Part shown: positions 1-10,299 of the stretch, piece after piece
Layout of the letters: each line of letters starts with the position of its first letter
How positions within the stretch are numbered: the stretch's first letter is position 1
Assembly (NCBI RefSeq): GCF_007896845.1
Contig: NZ_VOHS01000051.1
Location: 1 to 47,640 of the forward strand
DNA length: 47,640 nucleotides
Reading direction: 5' to 3'
Source of the DNA: Chitinophaga pinensis
Lineage (GTDB): Bacteria > Bacteroidota > Bacteroidia > Chitinophagales > Chitinophagaceae
The notes under the pieces: generated by a model
What the model saw: the letters and a program-made list of their open reading frames with translations, nothing else
Databases searched by the model: none
Told to the model about the DNA's origin: nothing
Made by a program: the position numbers and the translations under genes

Positions 1-1018
1 CGCATGCATAAGCAGCATACCCGCAGAATCTACAATAGCGGTCCTGCCTTCCCCCATTCAGATCCTCCATTAGGCGTACTGCCATGATCAACCGATCAAC
101 GAGGGCGGCCCCTCTGTTTGCTATAAACATACGGGACACCAGTCGCCCATGCTATGGGCCACAATAGAGATTTTGGGTAACAGGTCTTCGCCGAAACCAA
201 CTACTTTCAATTCTTTACTTAACTTCCGGCAATATCTGAATAGGCTATAAATTCTCGTAATCAAAACTGAGCATTAACGGATATGGTTTCCATACGTGTA
301 TCCATTTTCATACTTTCCGTAATAGAGCGGTATCTCCAAAAATACCATGTATGATAACGGCAGCCTGTCAGTCTCAGATAATACTTTGAGCTTTCTTTTA
401 TCTGCCCCGGATTTGCCGTCGTATGCCATGCATTATCTTCAAAATAATGCAAGGTCAATGTCTCCGTTCGCCGGCAGCAGCAACTTCTTAAAATACAGTT
501 TTATAGAACCGAACAAAACTTCTTGATGTAATGGAAGGCGCTACCAACGTGCCGGCTGTTGGTGCAGGGAAGTGATTCACCCGGATGTTCCCCATCCTCA
601 TCAGTATACCCTACCGGAACATATAATCCCCTTTCTTGTCATACGCATAAGGAACAACAATTTCGTCATACGCTTCTATGGAACGGCTTTCGGACTGCTG
701 CTTATTAGGTATAATGACCAGTTCTTCTCCTTCGCGTAATACAGGAAAGTCTCTCCCATTTCGAGGTCCTATTTCAAGCGCTATACCCGGTCGGCCAGCT
801 CTGCAGTTCCAACATATGGAAAAGGAGACGCGTCACTTAAGGCATTTCCCCATATTGTCGCAGGAGGATAGATATCGGGAGTAACAGCATTATTGAACGG
901 GCGGTGACCATCTCTTTTTGTGTGACAAGGGTTGCAGCAGCCTGCCCCTTCAGGAGCTTGATGGAAAACACACCGAAAGGTTCCTGAGGCGACAATTCCA
1001 GTTCTTTATTAGGCCCAA
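1..1018 (-). pseudogene. alpha/beta-hydrolase (lipase-like) module, frame-broken, runs off left edge
   Basis: No single frame is open, but the minus strand can be read through by switching frame at apparent one-base losses. The reconstruction runs: an N-terminal beta-rich stretch (about 1018-480), a short segment reading SIKLYFKKLLL, then HGIFGDT at about 329-349, LSFDYENL near 260, and the nucleophile elbow IVAHSMGG at about 143-163, followed by a segment ending LLVDSAGMLLMHA at the window edge. HGxxGD plus HSMGG is the layout of an alpha/beta hydrolase with a Ser nucleophile. In known Bacteroidota and actinobacterial proteins such a hydrolase module follows a caspase domain, so this may be the C-terminal half of the caspase gene upstream rather than a separate gene. 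The gene continues beyond base 1, so its catalytic Asp and His cannot be seen. Whether the breaks are decay or assembly error is open. Confidence 0.55.
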
Positions 1019-3034
1019 TTACCCGAAGCTTGAAATTAAAACACCGCCCAATCTGCGTTTGGACTTGTTACTAAATGGAGACCTCCGCTCTTCTTCGTCT
1101 AATTCATCAATACTAAGAGGCGGCTGATCAAAATTCCTGAGATCAATATCTGGCTGCGTACTTACAACAATCTTTATATAGTCGGTAATTTCTGTAACAT
1201 TAAATTTATAATATCCATCGTCTATAAAAAGCTCTATAAGATTAAACAAACGATGATTTCCATCTTTCACCTTCAGCTGTATTTCAGCGCCGTCTTCAAC
1301 CAGAGTATTTTCCGATGCATCAATATATCCGGTGTTAATCCCAAACAAAACTATCGAGGTAGATGGCCTTTACGTAACATTTACTGAGATTTGAATTAGG
1401 ATTGATTTTATCGAAAACTGAATGGGGAGGAAGTCGTTCTTGTAGGAAAAGTCATTGTGATTCCGGAGCTACTTCAATTTTTCTCCCCTAATGCCTTCTA
1501 TATTATCTTCCGTAATCTCCTCACCTTCTATCTTCTCTAAAGTAAAACACGAAATCATCTGCTTTAAACCTTGTATTCCGGTTTCCAACTGCTTCACAGT
1601 ACACCACTTTCCTACTAAATTTACATTAGTCAGAAATACTTCGGAGATGTCTCTGGTTTAAATAGCGGGATATCATTATAAGCCGAAGTCAGATAGTAAT
1701 ACTCCAAACCGCCTTTACTAAAAAAGCCAACCAGATAGTCTGTCACAGATGCCTCCGCTATATCAAGCTGTAAATAGTGATAGGGATTTCGATCTTCTTT
1801 TGTCAATCTATCCAATGCAGACTCATTTTTCCTCAAGGCAGGCGATATACCTACAATGATCCGCTTTGTAGCCAACTCGGTAACGTATGCCTTATACTGG
1901 TTACTTTTCACGTCTAACTTACTCAGCATTTCACCAGACAATACCGATCTCAAGGCGCTGGTTTCTGTCACCTCCGCTTTATATCGGTGCCTTCAATTTC
2001 CACCATCGTCCTGTAAGTCGGCGATTGCGAAGGCGCAATACCCTGCAGCCGTCCGGCTATCATTTCCCAGCGGTCTTTGGCAGCATTAAAACGCACTTCA
2101 AAGGTCGGCTTGAATTTAACCGGCTCGCCACTGATAAACGGTAAGTCAAGGTCCTCATCAGTACTGGCATACGTAACAGGGTGCTGCATACTATTGGCGA
2201 TAGCCACGGTAGCAGCAAGGCTCCGCTCCAGATTCCTGTAGCTTAATACCGTAGCACCACTCCATAAACAATTCCTGCAGTTTACAGGAGAATAGTCCGC
2301 CATCCATGTATCGCGGGCCTCCTCATCATCCCGACAGGCGGCCATATGTACATATCTGGCCGGCTTTATCTTTAAACGGCCGTCTTCGATCTCATAAAAA
2401 CCCTCGTTATAGCCCAGATAATCGGACAATGCTAATTTCAGTCCGGAAGACTCCACCTGACGGTTTTGAATCTGCGCTTCACGGGGAGCCAGACTCCTCG
2501 TATTATCAGCGCTATGACAGCAATCCATCACAAGCAGACAATGCACTTTCGACTTTTGATGCAAGGTCTTGTACAGCAGATAGGCCAGCTCCTTATCTAC
2601 CACATCCGGACACCCGGCTTCCGGCTGTCCGAACAGACAATCGTCTCCCATTGGGGATTGCCCTTATCCGGACGGAATCCGGGTGGCATCTGCATGGTGG
2701 AACCATGACCGCTGAAGTAAAAAAGGCAGATGTCTTCGTCGCTGGCATTCCCAAGGTGATCGAAAGCCTTTTGGGTGACATTCACAAAATCAGGTGCATG
2801 GTAATCAAACGAAAGACCATGCTCCTGCTGATAGTCCTGAATGGAAGTATCTCCGTCTCTGGGTGACAGTAAATAAAGCGGATGATAAGTAATAGAAGAC
2901 GCTATCTGAGAAACACATATCTTCCGTAGTATAGCATCTATATTGAGGATATCTTTTACGCAACCGTTCAGTCTATTGACAGCTTCGTAATGATTGATCC
3001 CAATCAGAACTGCGTAGAGATTTTTCTGGGGCAT
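1019..3034 (-). pseudogene. caspase-like (peptidase C14) protein, multiple frameshifts
   Basis: Starts at ATG 3034 (MPQKNLYAVLIGINHYEA). A caspase/metacaspase-like fold is shown by the catalytic His in YFSGHGST (His110) and the catalytic Cys in VMDCCHSAD (Cys173 after rejoining frames), so the dyad is complete. The frame breaks near 2608, 1983, 1643 and 1480, and probably also near 1445 and 1330. At the first four, adding one base to a short run restores continuous protein: a C near 2608 joins SRKPGV to PDVVDKELAY, and one base near 1983 joins IEGTD to YKAEVTETSALRS. Beyond the caspase domain lies a region of about 340 residues that I do not recognise, rich in charged residues, and then the hydrolase module. 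Bacterial caspase homologues with C-terminal effector-like domains are suspected in regulated cell death or defence; that role is inference here. Confidence 0.7.
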
Positions 3035-3223
3035 CTTTTTTCATTTATAGGGGTCAGATTGTAATGTAGCCGTGGTAATTTTGAAAGTCCTCCGATATTT
3101 TGAGACTAGTAGTGTCTGATAATCCGTACGTCCCGCTGTAGCGCGTGCTCATTCTCTAAAAAGGCACTTAATCTTTTGAGGTTCAAATCGTAGTACCAAT
3201 TTAAAACAAATACCGAACTCTTC

Positions 3224-3240
3224 GTTAACAACTTGTTAAC
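3224..3240. promoter_or_regulatory. perfect 8-1-8 palindrome, possible operator
   Basis: GTTAACAA-C-TTGTTAAC is a perfect dyad in the spacer upstream of the caspase gene, 190 bp before its ATG and 31 bp from the terminator of the neighbouring gene. Its spacing suits a dimeric regulator. No regulator can be named. Confidence 0.3.
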
Positions 3241-3270
3241 AGCATTATTTTGCCGCGCCTCACATAACAG

Positions 3271-3305
3271 AAAAGCCCGTGGAATTTCACATTCCACGGG
3301 CTTTT
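3271..3305 (-). terminator. intrinsic terminator of the beta-helix gene
   Basis: A 15 bp perfect stem (AAAAGCCCGTGGAAT at 3271-3285 against 3291-3305) with a 5 nt loop, seven bases after the reconstructed stop codon at 3312. The A/T ends provide a U-tract on either strand. Confidence 0.85.
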
Positions 3306-3311
3306 AAAACT

Positions 3312-4720
3312 TCAGGTCTGGTAATTATTTTTTCTATAACCGGCATTTCCCATCTGAGAACCTGCCAGCGGAATATAGTAATTAGCAGCATCTACTTTTG
3401 CTGATTGTACAGTCGGGAACTTCTATTCGCCAGCGTGCCTGTACCTTCTGTAAAAATAGCACCCACTTCAGCATAAATATAGTTTCTTACCGTAATCGTG
3501 GTAACACCGTTAATAGGTCTGATGAACGCATTGTTATTAATGATCTGCGCTGTCCTCATACCAGTACTGCCGTTCAGACGAAGGCTGTTACCTTTTGTCC
3601 ATGCGATCGTATTGTTGGTTATTCTTACTACCGCATTCGCAGTACCCCGGATACTCAAACCTTCCCCCTGATTTTTAGCAAACAGGTTATTGTTGATGAT
3701 ATGCGTAGCACCATTCTCACCGGAACCATAGAATTGCAGCATTTCACCCCAGCCATCATGTACCCAGTTGTCATGTACATTGGTATTCGTTGTACGGCCA
3801 CCAATCAGAATACCACCATTATGAGAACCATCTTTCTGCAATGCCCAGTTGGTTACCTCATTATTGTATACCTCCAGTTGATCGATCGCAGCTGTCTGAA
3901 TACCATCCAGACCTATATCCTTACAGGTATTATTGTAGATCTTCACATTACGCCAGATCACAGGTTGTACATACTGATGACCGGAAGTCATAGCAGAAGT
4001 AGAACCGTAATAAGGTGCATTCGCTGTCAGATCCCAGTAAGTAGCTGTATGACCAATATACATCGCCTCATTGGTGGTATTCTTAATCAACACATCATGG
4101 ATCTTCAGATTCATCATAGTTGTATTAGGATAAGCCGTGCTTGCATCTCCTTTCACCGGATCCGTTTTTGCCACAATACCATTACCACCGTTCTGGATAG
4201 TCAGATTAGATACTTCGATGTTATCTGTCTTGTTGCCAAGCTGCAGATCATAATAAGACGCTTTTGCAGCTGCAGTAGAACCACTGATAATAACGGAGGA
4301 CTGACCCGATTGTCCGCCGAAACGGATATAATGACAATTCCAGAATACACACGCCACACCGTATGCACCACCATTCCACGCAGGATTACCGATCGTTACG
4401 GTGTTACCTGCAAGATTACGTACTGTTATCGGCGCTGATGCACTTCCACTCATGTTAGAGATCTGCAGTACTTTGATTGTCCCTTTAAGATTAATGATGT
4501 CTCCTGCTTTGTAAGTACCGGCAGAATTGTCAATTGCCAGTCGGCCGGTAGCATCCGGAAGCAATGTAAATTCTCTTCCTGTAGCCGTTGCTGTAACAGC
4601 CAGCTCACTGTCTGCATTTAATTTTTCCTGAATGGCTTCTTCTTTTTTACAGCTTGTAGACAAGGCAAGGATAGACGCACAGAGCAATGCCTGCGCCACG
4701 TAGGTGCGGTTCTTCTTCAT
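3312..4720 (-). CDS. right-handed parallel beta-helix lipoprotein (C-terminal frameshift)
   Basis: Start chosen at ATG 4720 (MKKNRTYVAQ), which gives a lipoprotein signal with lipobox LSTSC followed by KKEE. The body is built of short turns rich in Asn and Gly (IHNVxIxNNT-like, NNTCKDIGLDG, INNNLFAKNQGEGLSI), the pattern of pectate-lyase or chondroitinase-B type parallel beta-helices, so a surface-anchored polysaccharide lyase or binding protein is likely; no catalytic residues could be assigned. The uninterrupted frame stops at 3392 (RLYNQQK). One missing base near 3421 (TT for TTT) restores a further ~35 residues, KFPTVQSAKVDAANYYIPLAG, ending at 3312 just before the terminator. Full length would then be about 469 residues. 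It has no obvious operon partners. Confidence 0.8.
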
Positions 4721-5228
4721 GATGTAGTTTAAAAATATGGTTAAAATTTTCTCGCGTCGCAAATATAGAAAACGCAAGGTGATTCTCTAATAAAAAAATT
4801 ATTAACTAGGATATGAATTAACTAAAGCATTTATGTTAAAGAAACATTTAGGTCATATGATTATTCTATTGGTCAGTACGTGTACGTGTACCATGTACAC
4901 TAAAAAAATGCCGGAATGCCGCCACCGTGGCGAATATCTGAAAATCAACCAGATATGTAGTTTCCAACGGACTTGTCCATTCCATGTGCCGGAATTTTCT
5001 TCCGGAATGTGGAAAAAAATTTTCTCATGCGTCCGCTAACTCATATACGCTGACATCTCATCTTACCCTCATACAAGTATCAGATAAATATATTGGACAC
5101 TCTCTTCAATCAGGCCATGACAGCTAATTACAATAGAAACGTCTGTCAATATTCACTATAACTGAAATGAATAGTATAACATAACAGCAAGCGGCACTCT
5201 AACATCGTTCGCATAAATGACAAATAAA
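4721..5228. other. 508 bp intergenic stretch with no supported gene
   Basis: Lies between two minus-strand lipoprotein genes and should hold the promoter of the beta-helix gene. A perfect dyad GTGTAC-CAT-GTACAC sits at 4886-4900, about 165 bp upstream of that gene's ATG. A 68-codon open frame on the plus strand at 4833-5039 has no recognisable content and I do not call it. Confidence 0.5.
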
Positions 5229-5259
5229 AAAGCTGCCGGTATTATTACACAGCAGCTTT
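5229..5259 (-). terminator. terminator of lipoprotein gene 5278-6006
   Basis: Stem AAAGCTGC (5229-5236) with GCAGCTTT (5252-5259), loop 15 nt, A/T-rich flanks giving a U-tract on the minus strand. It begins 19 bases beyond the stop codon. Confidence 0.65.
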
Positions 5260-5277
5260 AAAGTATGACAGCACGTT

Positions 5278-6006
5278 TTATTTCTTCTCCAGTGCAATTT
5301 GTGCACTCTGCACCAGTATCGTATCATTTGCAGTCATTGCTTCAGACAATGCAGGATTTACAAAATTCAACATTGGATAATCCTGCGATAATTTAAAACA
5401 AGTGATTGTTGCCGGCATACCAAATACATATTCTATGTGCGTATTGATCGCCATAAAGTATAATGTAGGCAGATAATACTTTCCACCTTTGATCATAATC
5501 GGATAGGTCTTACGGTATGTCGTACAGGCACCACCCGGACAGTTACTCAGCGGTGTGATCTTCGCTACTTTGTCATGCGCCACATCACAGGGTGCAGTTC
5601 CTGCTTTTGGTACATCCGTCGCATCTATTTCTTCCAGCACCATACTCGTATCTGTTTTGCTGATGATCTGCGTCAGCTTCGTATTGAAACGCACCTTGTT
5701 GTCAGCCAGAAAATCTACGGCAATGGCAATATGATGATCAGTAGCGGAAGTCTGATTCCAGTAAAAATACTTTCTTAAAGAAGACTGCTCATCAGGAAGA
5801 TGAATGTCAAGAAACTGTTTAATGGTCTCCGCATCATATACGATACCCGTTTTGGTATAAAGGGCCAGATCCTGTATTTCGAGGGTCGTACCAGATTTGT
5901 AAGATTCCTTTACATCGTCTCCGAAGGGGTTCGTTTGTTTGTCTTTGGAGCATGCGAAGCATAATACCGCGAGGGAAAACAGTGAAAATAAAGCCTTTGT
6001 GTTCAT
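5278..6006 (-). CDS. hypothetical lipoprotein, 242 aa
   Basis: Intact frame from ATG 6006. The N-terminus (MNTKALFSLFSLAVLCFACS) is a lipoprotein signal peptide with lipobox LCFAC, so the mature protein is expected to be lipid-anchored in the periplasm or outer membrane. The body has no motif I recognise. It contains a cysteine cluster around residues 140-165 (CDVAHD, SNCPGGACTTY) that could form disulfides or bind metal, followed by YLPTLYFMAINTHIEY. It is transcribed alone, with its own terminator, and is divergent from the histidine kinase at 6169 across a 162 bp spacer. No function is proposed. Confidence 0.75.
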   Translation of the reverse strand: MNTKALFSLFSLAVLCFACSKDKQTNPFGDDVKESYKSGTTLEIQDLALYTKTGIVYDAETIKQFLDIHLPDEQSSLRKYFYWNQTSATDHHIAIAVDFLADNKVRFNTKLTQIISKTDTSMVLEEIDATDVPKAGTAPCDVAHDKVAKITPLSNCPGGACTTYRKTYPIMIKGGKYYLPTLYFMAINTHIEYVFGMPATITCFKLSQDYPMLNFVNPALSEAMTANDTILVQSAQIALEKK

Positions 6007-6168
6007 TTGTTGGCGTGTGTTGTGTTGTTAATAGTGAAAAACATGGTTTAGACTAAGACACCCCAACTTTCATTTGCCCTTATCGGACTCTTCTATTTAT
6101 CATAATCAGCTATTTCTGCGAAACTCTGGGCCATTTTGTATTTTGCCTTCACAAACCAAAATCCCGCC

Positions 6169-8609
6169 ATGTACCGACACATATTTTTCTGCTGGCTATT
6201 AATATTGCCATGCACTGTATTGAACGCCCAAATTTGCATAACCAGTTCCCCCCTTCCTATAACGAGGAGATGCAAAGGTTATTGATACAGTCCACAGGCA
6301 ATTACCTTTACGGCGTGTCTCAGGGACAACTGGACAGAGACAGTGCCAGCCTTTTCGCAACGGCCACTTATAACGTCAGCAGATTAATGCCCTATAATGA
6401 GGGATATAAAAAAGGTGGAGACTATCCCGGCCAACAGCTGATAGACGCAGGCAGGATAGCTGAAGCCGCAAGCCTTGTACATACCATGAAAGGTAACGCC
6501 AGATTGCAATTATTGGCAGAACTCGGCAATTACTATCTGCACAGGCCAGGTAGTGAGCCGTCTGACCTTGAGGAGGCTGGTAAATTTATGCAGCAACTCC
6601 TGCAGGATAGCCAGTCAAAAGGTGATAACTTCTGGCTGCTACAGAGTTACTGGCTGCTGGGAGCGCTCTATGCTGACCTCGGCGATATTGCAAAGAGTCA
6701 GCCTTATTTCAGTCAGGCAGTATCACTCTGCAGAAAATCAGGTGACAAACGGGCATTGGTACGCGCGCTTATATATCAGGCCAATGGACTACCGGTAGGC
6801 ACGCCCCGGAAGGAAACCGATTTTCAGGAAGCATTAAAAATAGCAAGGGAAAATAAATGGGGCATGCTGGAGTATAACATTATGCATCATACAATACTGG
6901 AACACTTCCGCACAAACCCTTCCGTAGTAGAACAAGAGATGATGGATGCACTGGCACTGGAAAAAAAGATCGGCTTTCTTCATCATCAATACTCCTATAC
7001 TAATATCTCCTATATGCATGGCCTGAGAGGTGACGCCATACAAGGTGTCAGATATGCAGATCTGGCCGTACAGGCAATGGAGGCGACAAAAGATACTGTC
7101 TTTTCAACTGTTATCTGCATGCGACTGTCACAGATGTATAACAATGCTGATGAAATAGCAATGTCTCATCTCTGGAATGATCGTGCACTAAGTATTCCCA
7201 CTGACAAAAGAAACGCAGATATTATGGTATAAAAGCTTTCTCTCCAAAGTGGCTTTGTTTCGCCGGAAAAAAAACCATTGGAAGCGATCAGGTTAATAGA
7301 CAAATTCAATCGTCTCCACCCTCCGGAAACGATGTACAACAAAATGATGCTGAGCATTCAGCTTGCTGGTGCCTATGAGGAGTCCGGCGACCATCAAAAA
7401 GCATTGAAGCAATATCTGTTATTTCTGGATATCGTAAAAAACTTTCCCCCACAATTCGTCTATGCAGAAACAATCGGATCTTATAATGCGGTAGCCAGAT
7501 TTTATCTCGAAACAGGCAACTTTGAACTTGCCCGTAAGTACGCCTCTCTTACGCTGGAACACCCTATCGGCAAAATGTCAGCACCTGAACTGGCCAATAC
7601 CTACAACATGTTATACCGGATCGACTCTTCCAGCGGCAACTACCTGTCGGCACTAAAATACATGCGTCAGTACATGTATTACCGGGATTCTGTATTCAGT
7701 ATTTCCCAACGTAAAGCAATGGACGGCATGATCATAAGATATGAAACACAGAAAAAAGATCAGGATATCCGTATTCTGAAGCAAGACACACAACTACAGA
7801 AAGCGAAACTGTCCCGTTCATCAATGGTGAGTAAGATCACGCTTGGCGGTGTAGCACTCTTACTGATCATCGTCGGACTACTTTACAACCAATACCGTAT
7901 TAAACGGAATGCCAGTCAGGATGCACTGGCCAGAAATGTGGCATTGCAACAACTCGTAGATGAAAAAGAATGGCTGCTACGTGAGGTACACCATCGTGTC
8001 AAAAACAATCTTTAGACGATCGTCAGCCTGCTGGAATCACAATCTGCCTACCTTCAGAACGAGGCATTACTGGCCATACAGGAGAGCCAGAACAGGATCT
8101 ATGCCATGTCCCTGATCCACCAGAAGCTGTACCATGATGAAAACGTATCATCTGTCAATATGGGCGTCTATCTGCCTGAACTCGTGCAGTACCTGCGACT
8201 CAGCTACAATGTTAAAAACAATGTCCTCTTCAATGTGCAGGTACATGACGTAGAACTGGACGTATCTCAGGCAATCCCTTTAGGGCTGATCGTCAATGAA
8301 GCCGTGACCAATGCTATCAAATATGCCTTCCCTGTACCACAGACCGGCAATAGTATCAGCATTTCATTGCTTACCAACAATGAACGTGCTCAACTGACAA
8401 TTACGGATAATGGTGTAGGTATCCCACAGGAGATCCTGCAGGGGAATGTACGCGGACTGGGATTAAAACTCATCCGCGGACTGGCAAACGACATAGAAGG
8501 AGCGCTTTTACTGAAGAATAACGGAGGTGCGTCAATTACGATTTCCTTTGAAATAAGTCATCCGCTGCACAGTGTTACCGCCAATACCGCCACCACTACA
8601 ACAGCATAA
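6169..8609 (+). pseudogene. TPR-repeat sensor histidine kinase (HisKA_2 type), interrupted
   Basis: A periplasmic TPR sensor joined to a cytoplasmic kinase. The signal peptide starts at ATG 6169 (MYRHIFFCWLLILP...LNAQ). One missing A in the run 6230-6232 shifts to the frame that then runs from 6210. TPR-like helices fill about residues 60-480, a membrane segment (LGGVALLLIIVGLLY) follows near 7840-7880, then the phospho-acceptor box REVHHRVKNNL (about 7980-8012) and the ATPase with N-box VNEAVTNAIKYAF, G1 ITDNGVGIP and G2 GLGLKLI. Two in-frame stops interrupt it: TAA at 7230-7232, beside which another frame reads YKSFLSKVALFRRK and suggests two compensating indels, and TAG at 8013-8015 exactly where the family has Gln (NNLQT), so CAG to TAG. 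About 813 codons in all. No response regulator lies next to it. It may be a true pseudogene or carry sequence errors. Confidence 0.8.
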
Positions 8610-8617
8610 ATACATGC

Positions 8618-8656
8618 GCAGGTATAATTGCCTCTGATAAAGGCGATTATACCTGC
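8618..8656. terminator. bidirectional terminator hairpin
   Basis: GCAGGTATAATTGCCT (8618-8633) pairs with 8641-8656 at 15 of 16 positions, loop 7 nt. It lies between the convergent histidine kinase and beta-lactamase genes. Confidence 0.7.
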
Positions 8657-8661
8657 TACCA

Positions 8662-9379
8662 TCAATAACCAAGCTGGCGCAATACCTCCAGCGTGATCCT
8701 CTTCCGGCAGGCGCCAAATTCAGGGTTAAGTTCACTCATAACCACCTACCCTTGTCCAGCCGGTTTTTGAACGTATCACGTGGCCATCAGTGTCTTCTGT
8801 CACCATCACCCGTTTTAATATATCTATGTTCCGCTGAGAAAAAGGCAGTTTATTCTCAAACACCTTTACCAGCAATTCCACCTGATTACGTGGTGACACT
8901 CCGAAATTACCAAAGTTCCAGAAGTCAGCCCCTTTTTCGGAAAGGTCACCATTGCCATAGTGACATCGTTCCAGATAAGTACGATAACGCTTACGCCCTA
9001 TCTTCTTCGCCAGTTCAATAAAAACCCATCCCGCAGATACCTGAAAAGCCTCTTTTACAGTCATATCATGATAGATATCCGGACGGTAGCCATATAAAAC
9101 GGTATCCGTTGCACCCACCCATTTTACGACTTCGTTCTCATTTTTGATAACACCGGTTTCCAGTGCAATCAGGAGATTAATCACTTTAAAGGTTGAAGCA
9201 GGCTGCGTGGTATGCAATGCATCAGCACTGTCGCTGAACAGCCATCGCTGCTTGTTATAATCATAAAGAGTAATACTGCCCTTCACTTTACAATCAAGGA
9301 AAGGCTGCTGCAGGTCTGTCTGACCATAAACGCCGCGGAAGATGAACAAACAGAAAACAAAAACGGGAAAGTATTTCAT
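8662..9379 (-). pseudogene. class D (OXA-type) beta-lactamase with internal deletion
   Basis: ATG 9379 begins a Sec signal peptide (MKYFPVFVFCLFIFRGVYGQ). Class D landmarks follow in order: STFK with the active-site Ser and the carbamylated Lys, SAGWVF at the SxV position (Gly for Val), YGN in CHYGNGDLS, and KTG in RSKTGWTRVGG. The open frame then stops at 8732 (GGYE-stop). The next frame on the same strand reads NPEFGACRKRITLEVLRQLGY to a stop at 8662, which is the expected C-terminal helix. The piece between them, normally about 30 residues with the WWVGY strand and the YFFA strand, is absent. That is a deletion of roughly 80-90 bp, not a one-base error. The protein is probably inactive. 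Family members hydrolyse beta-lactams in the periplasm. Confidence 0.75.
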
Positions 9380-9445
9380 AAACGGGTGTGATTTACGCCA
9401 CCCAATTTTTGAAATATTTCCCGTATAACAAAACTTTTATTATGC

Positions 9446-10207
9446 TCAGAAAAGGATGCCTCCATCTTCAGGCACAAAGCAGCGGTCTGACAACCGATGC
9501 TCCTGCAAGGCTTTCCGGATTTCCTCACGGGATTGCTTACCGTGATTCACTGCCTCCAGATGTACTACCCATACACTCGCAGCAGGTGCGTGGTTACATA
9601 CCTGTAATATATCCGGAACATCCATCACGATAGCATCTCCCTCTATAAAACGGGCGCCGCCACCGTTGACAATGATCTTTGCCGGCTTGTACTTATCCAG
9701 CGCCTGCTGCACTTCTTCACACCAGATCGTATCTCCCGCGATGTAAATAACCTCTGCACCATCACTGATCACATACCCGGATACAATACCCATTCGCTCA
9801 CCTATCTGTCCGGTACCATGCCGGCCACCCGTACGACCGATCTTTATACCCTCCCATATCAGTTCATCTGCGACTGGCGTGACGTTCTTAAAACCCTGTT
9901 CCCTGATAGAAGCTTCATTAACGGGCTGACACAGTACCGGTATGTTTTCAGATAGTAACTCCCGGGCTTTATCATCCCAATGATCGGAATGGATATGGGT
10001 CAATAAAACAGCGTCAGTATGTGTAATGAGGTCAGCCAGCTGCTGTTCGCTCAGCGGAAGGTCTACCAGTGGATTACGGCGATCATTGCCGGTAAAGTCA
10101 AATGCATTATACGTTCCTTTAGGTGCCAGGTACGGATCCACGAGGATCGTTTTCTCCCGGACAGTCAGCACCAGTGAAGCATTTCTCAGTAATTGTACTT
10201 TCATCAT
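9446..10207 (-). CDS. MBL-fold metallo-hydrolase (UlaG-like)
   Basis: 253 residues, intact. The metallo-beta-lactamase fold is shown by LVDPY near the N-terminus, the metal motif THIHSDHWD (HxHxDH), a His in GGRHGTG, and YIAGDT with the second-sphere Asp. This arrangement matches UlaG-like lactonases and uncharacterised cytoplasmic MBL hydrolases rather than secreted beta-lactamases, and no signal peptide is present. It is transcribed divergently from the HxlR regulator at 10300 with a 92 bp shared spacer that holds a dyad (10263-10280), so it is a likely target of that regulator. The substrate is unknown. Confidence 0.85.
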   Translation of the reverse strand: MMKVQLLRNASLVLTVREKTILVDPYLAPKGTYNAFDFTGNDRRNPLVDLPLSEQQLADLITHTDAVLLTHIHSDHWDDKARELLSENIPVLCQPVNEASIREQGFKNVTPVADELIWEGIKIGRTGGRHGTGQIGERMGIVSGYVISDGAEVIYIAGDTIWCEEVQQALDKYKPAKIIVNGGGARFIEGDAIVMDVPDILQVCNHAPAASVWVVHLEAVNHGKQSREEIRKALQEHRLSDRCFVPEDGGILF

Positions 10208-10262
10208 ATTCGTTTAATTTTGACAGCACGAAGATGAAGGAACTGCTCCGTAATCTGATGAA

Positions 10263-10280
10263 GGTAACTTTTAAGTAACC
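10263..10280. promoter_or_regulatory. probable HxlR operator
   Basis: GGTAACTTTTAAGTAACC matches its own reverse complement at 14 of 18 positions and centres on ACTT-TT-AAGT. A further GTAACC copy follows at 10294-10299, abutting the hxlR start. HxlR proteins commonly bind dyads in the spacer between themselves and a divergent target. The site is seen; the binding is inference. Confidence 0.5.
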
Positions 10281-10299
10281 TGTTTACATTTCTGTAACC

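Noticed and set aside
3106..3297. 63-codon minus-strand open frame between caspase and beta-helix genes
   Set aside because: It includes the palindrome and the terminator stem, so it is unlikely to be coding.
3398..4438. 346-codon plus-strand open frame
   Set aside because: Exactly antisense to the beta-helix lipoprotein, rich in Cys, His and Ile, with no recognisable domain. A shadow frame.
4833..5039. 68-codon plus-strand open frame with a hydrophobic start
   Set aside because: No family resemblance, in a spacer that should hold regulatory sequence; composition is not protein-like after residue 25.
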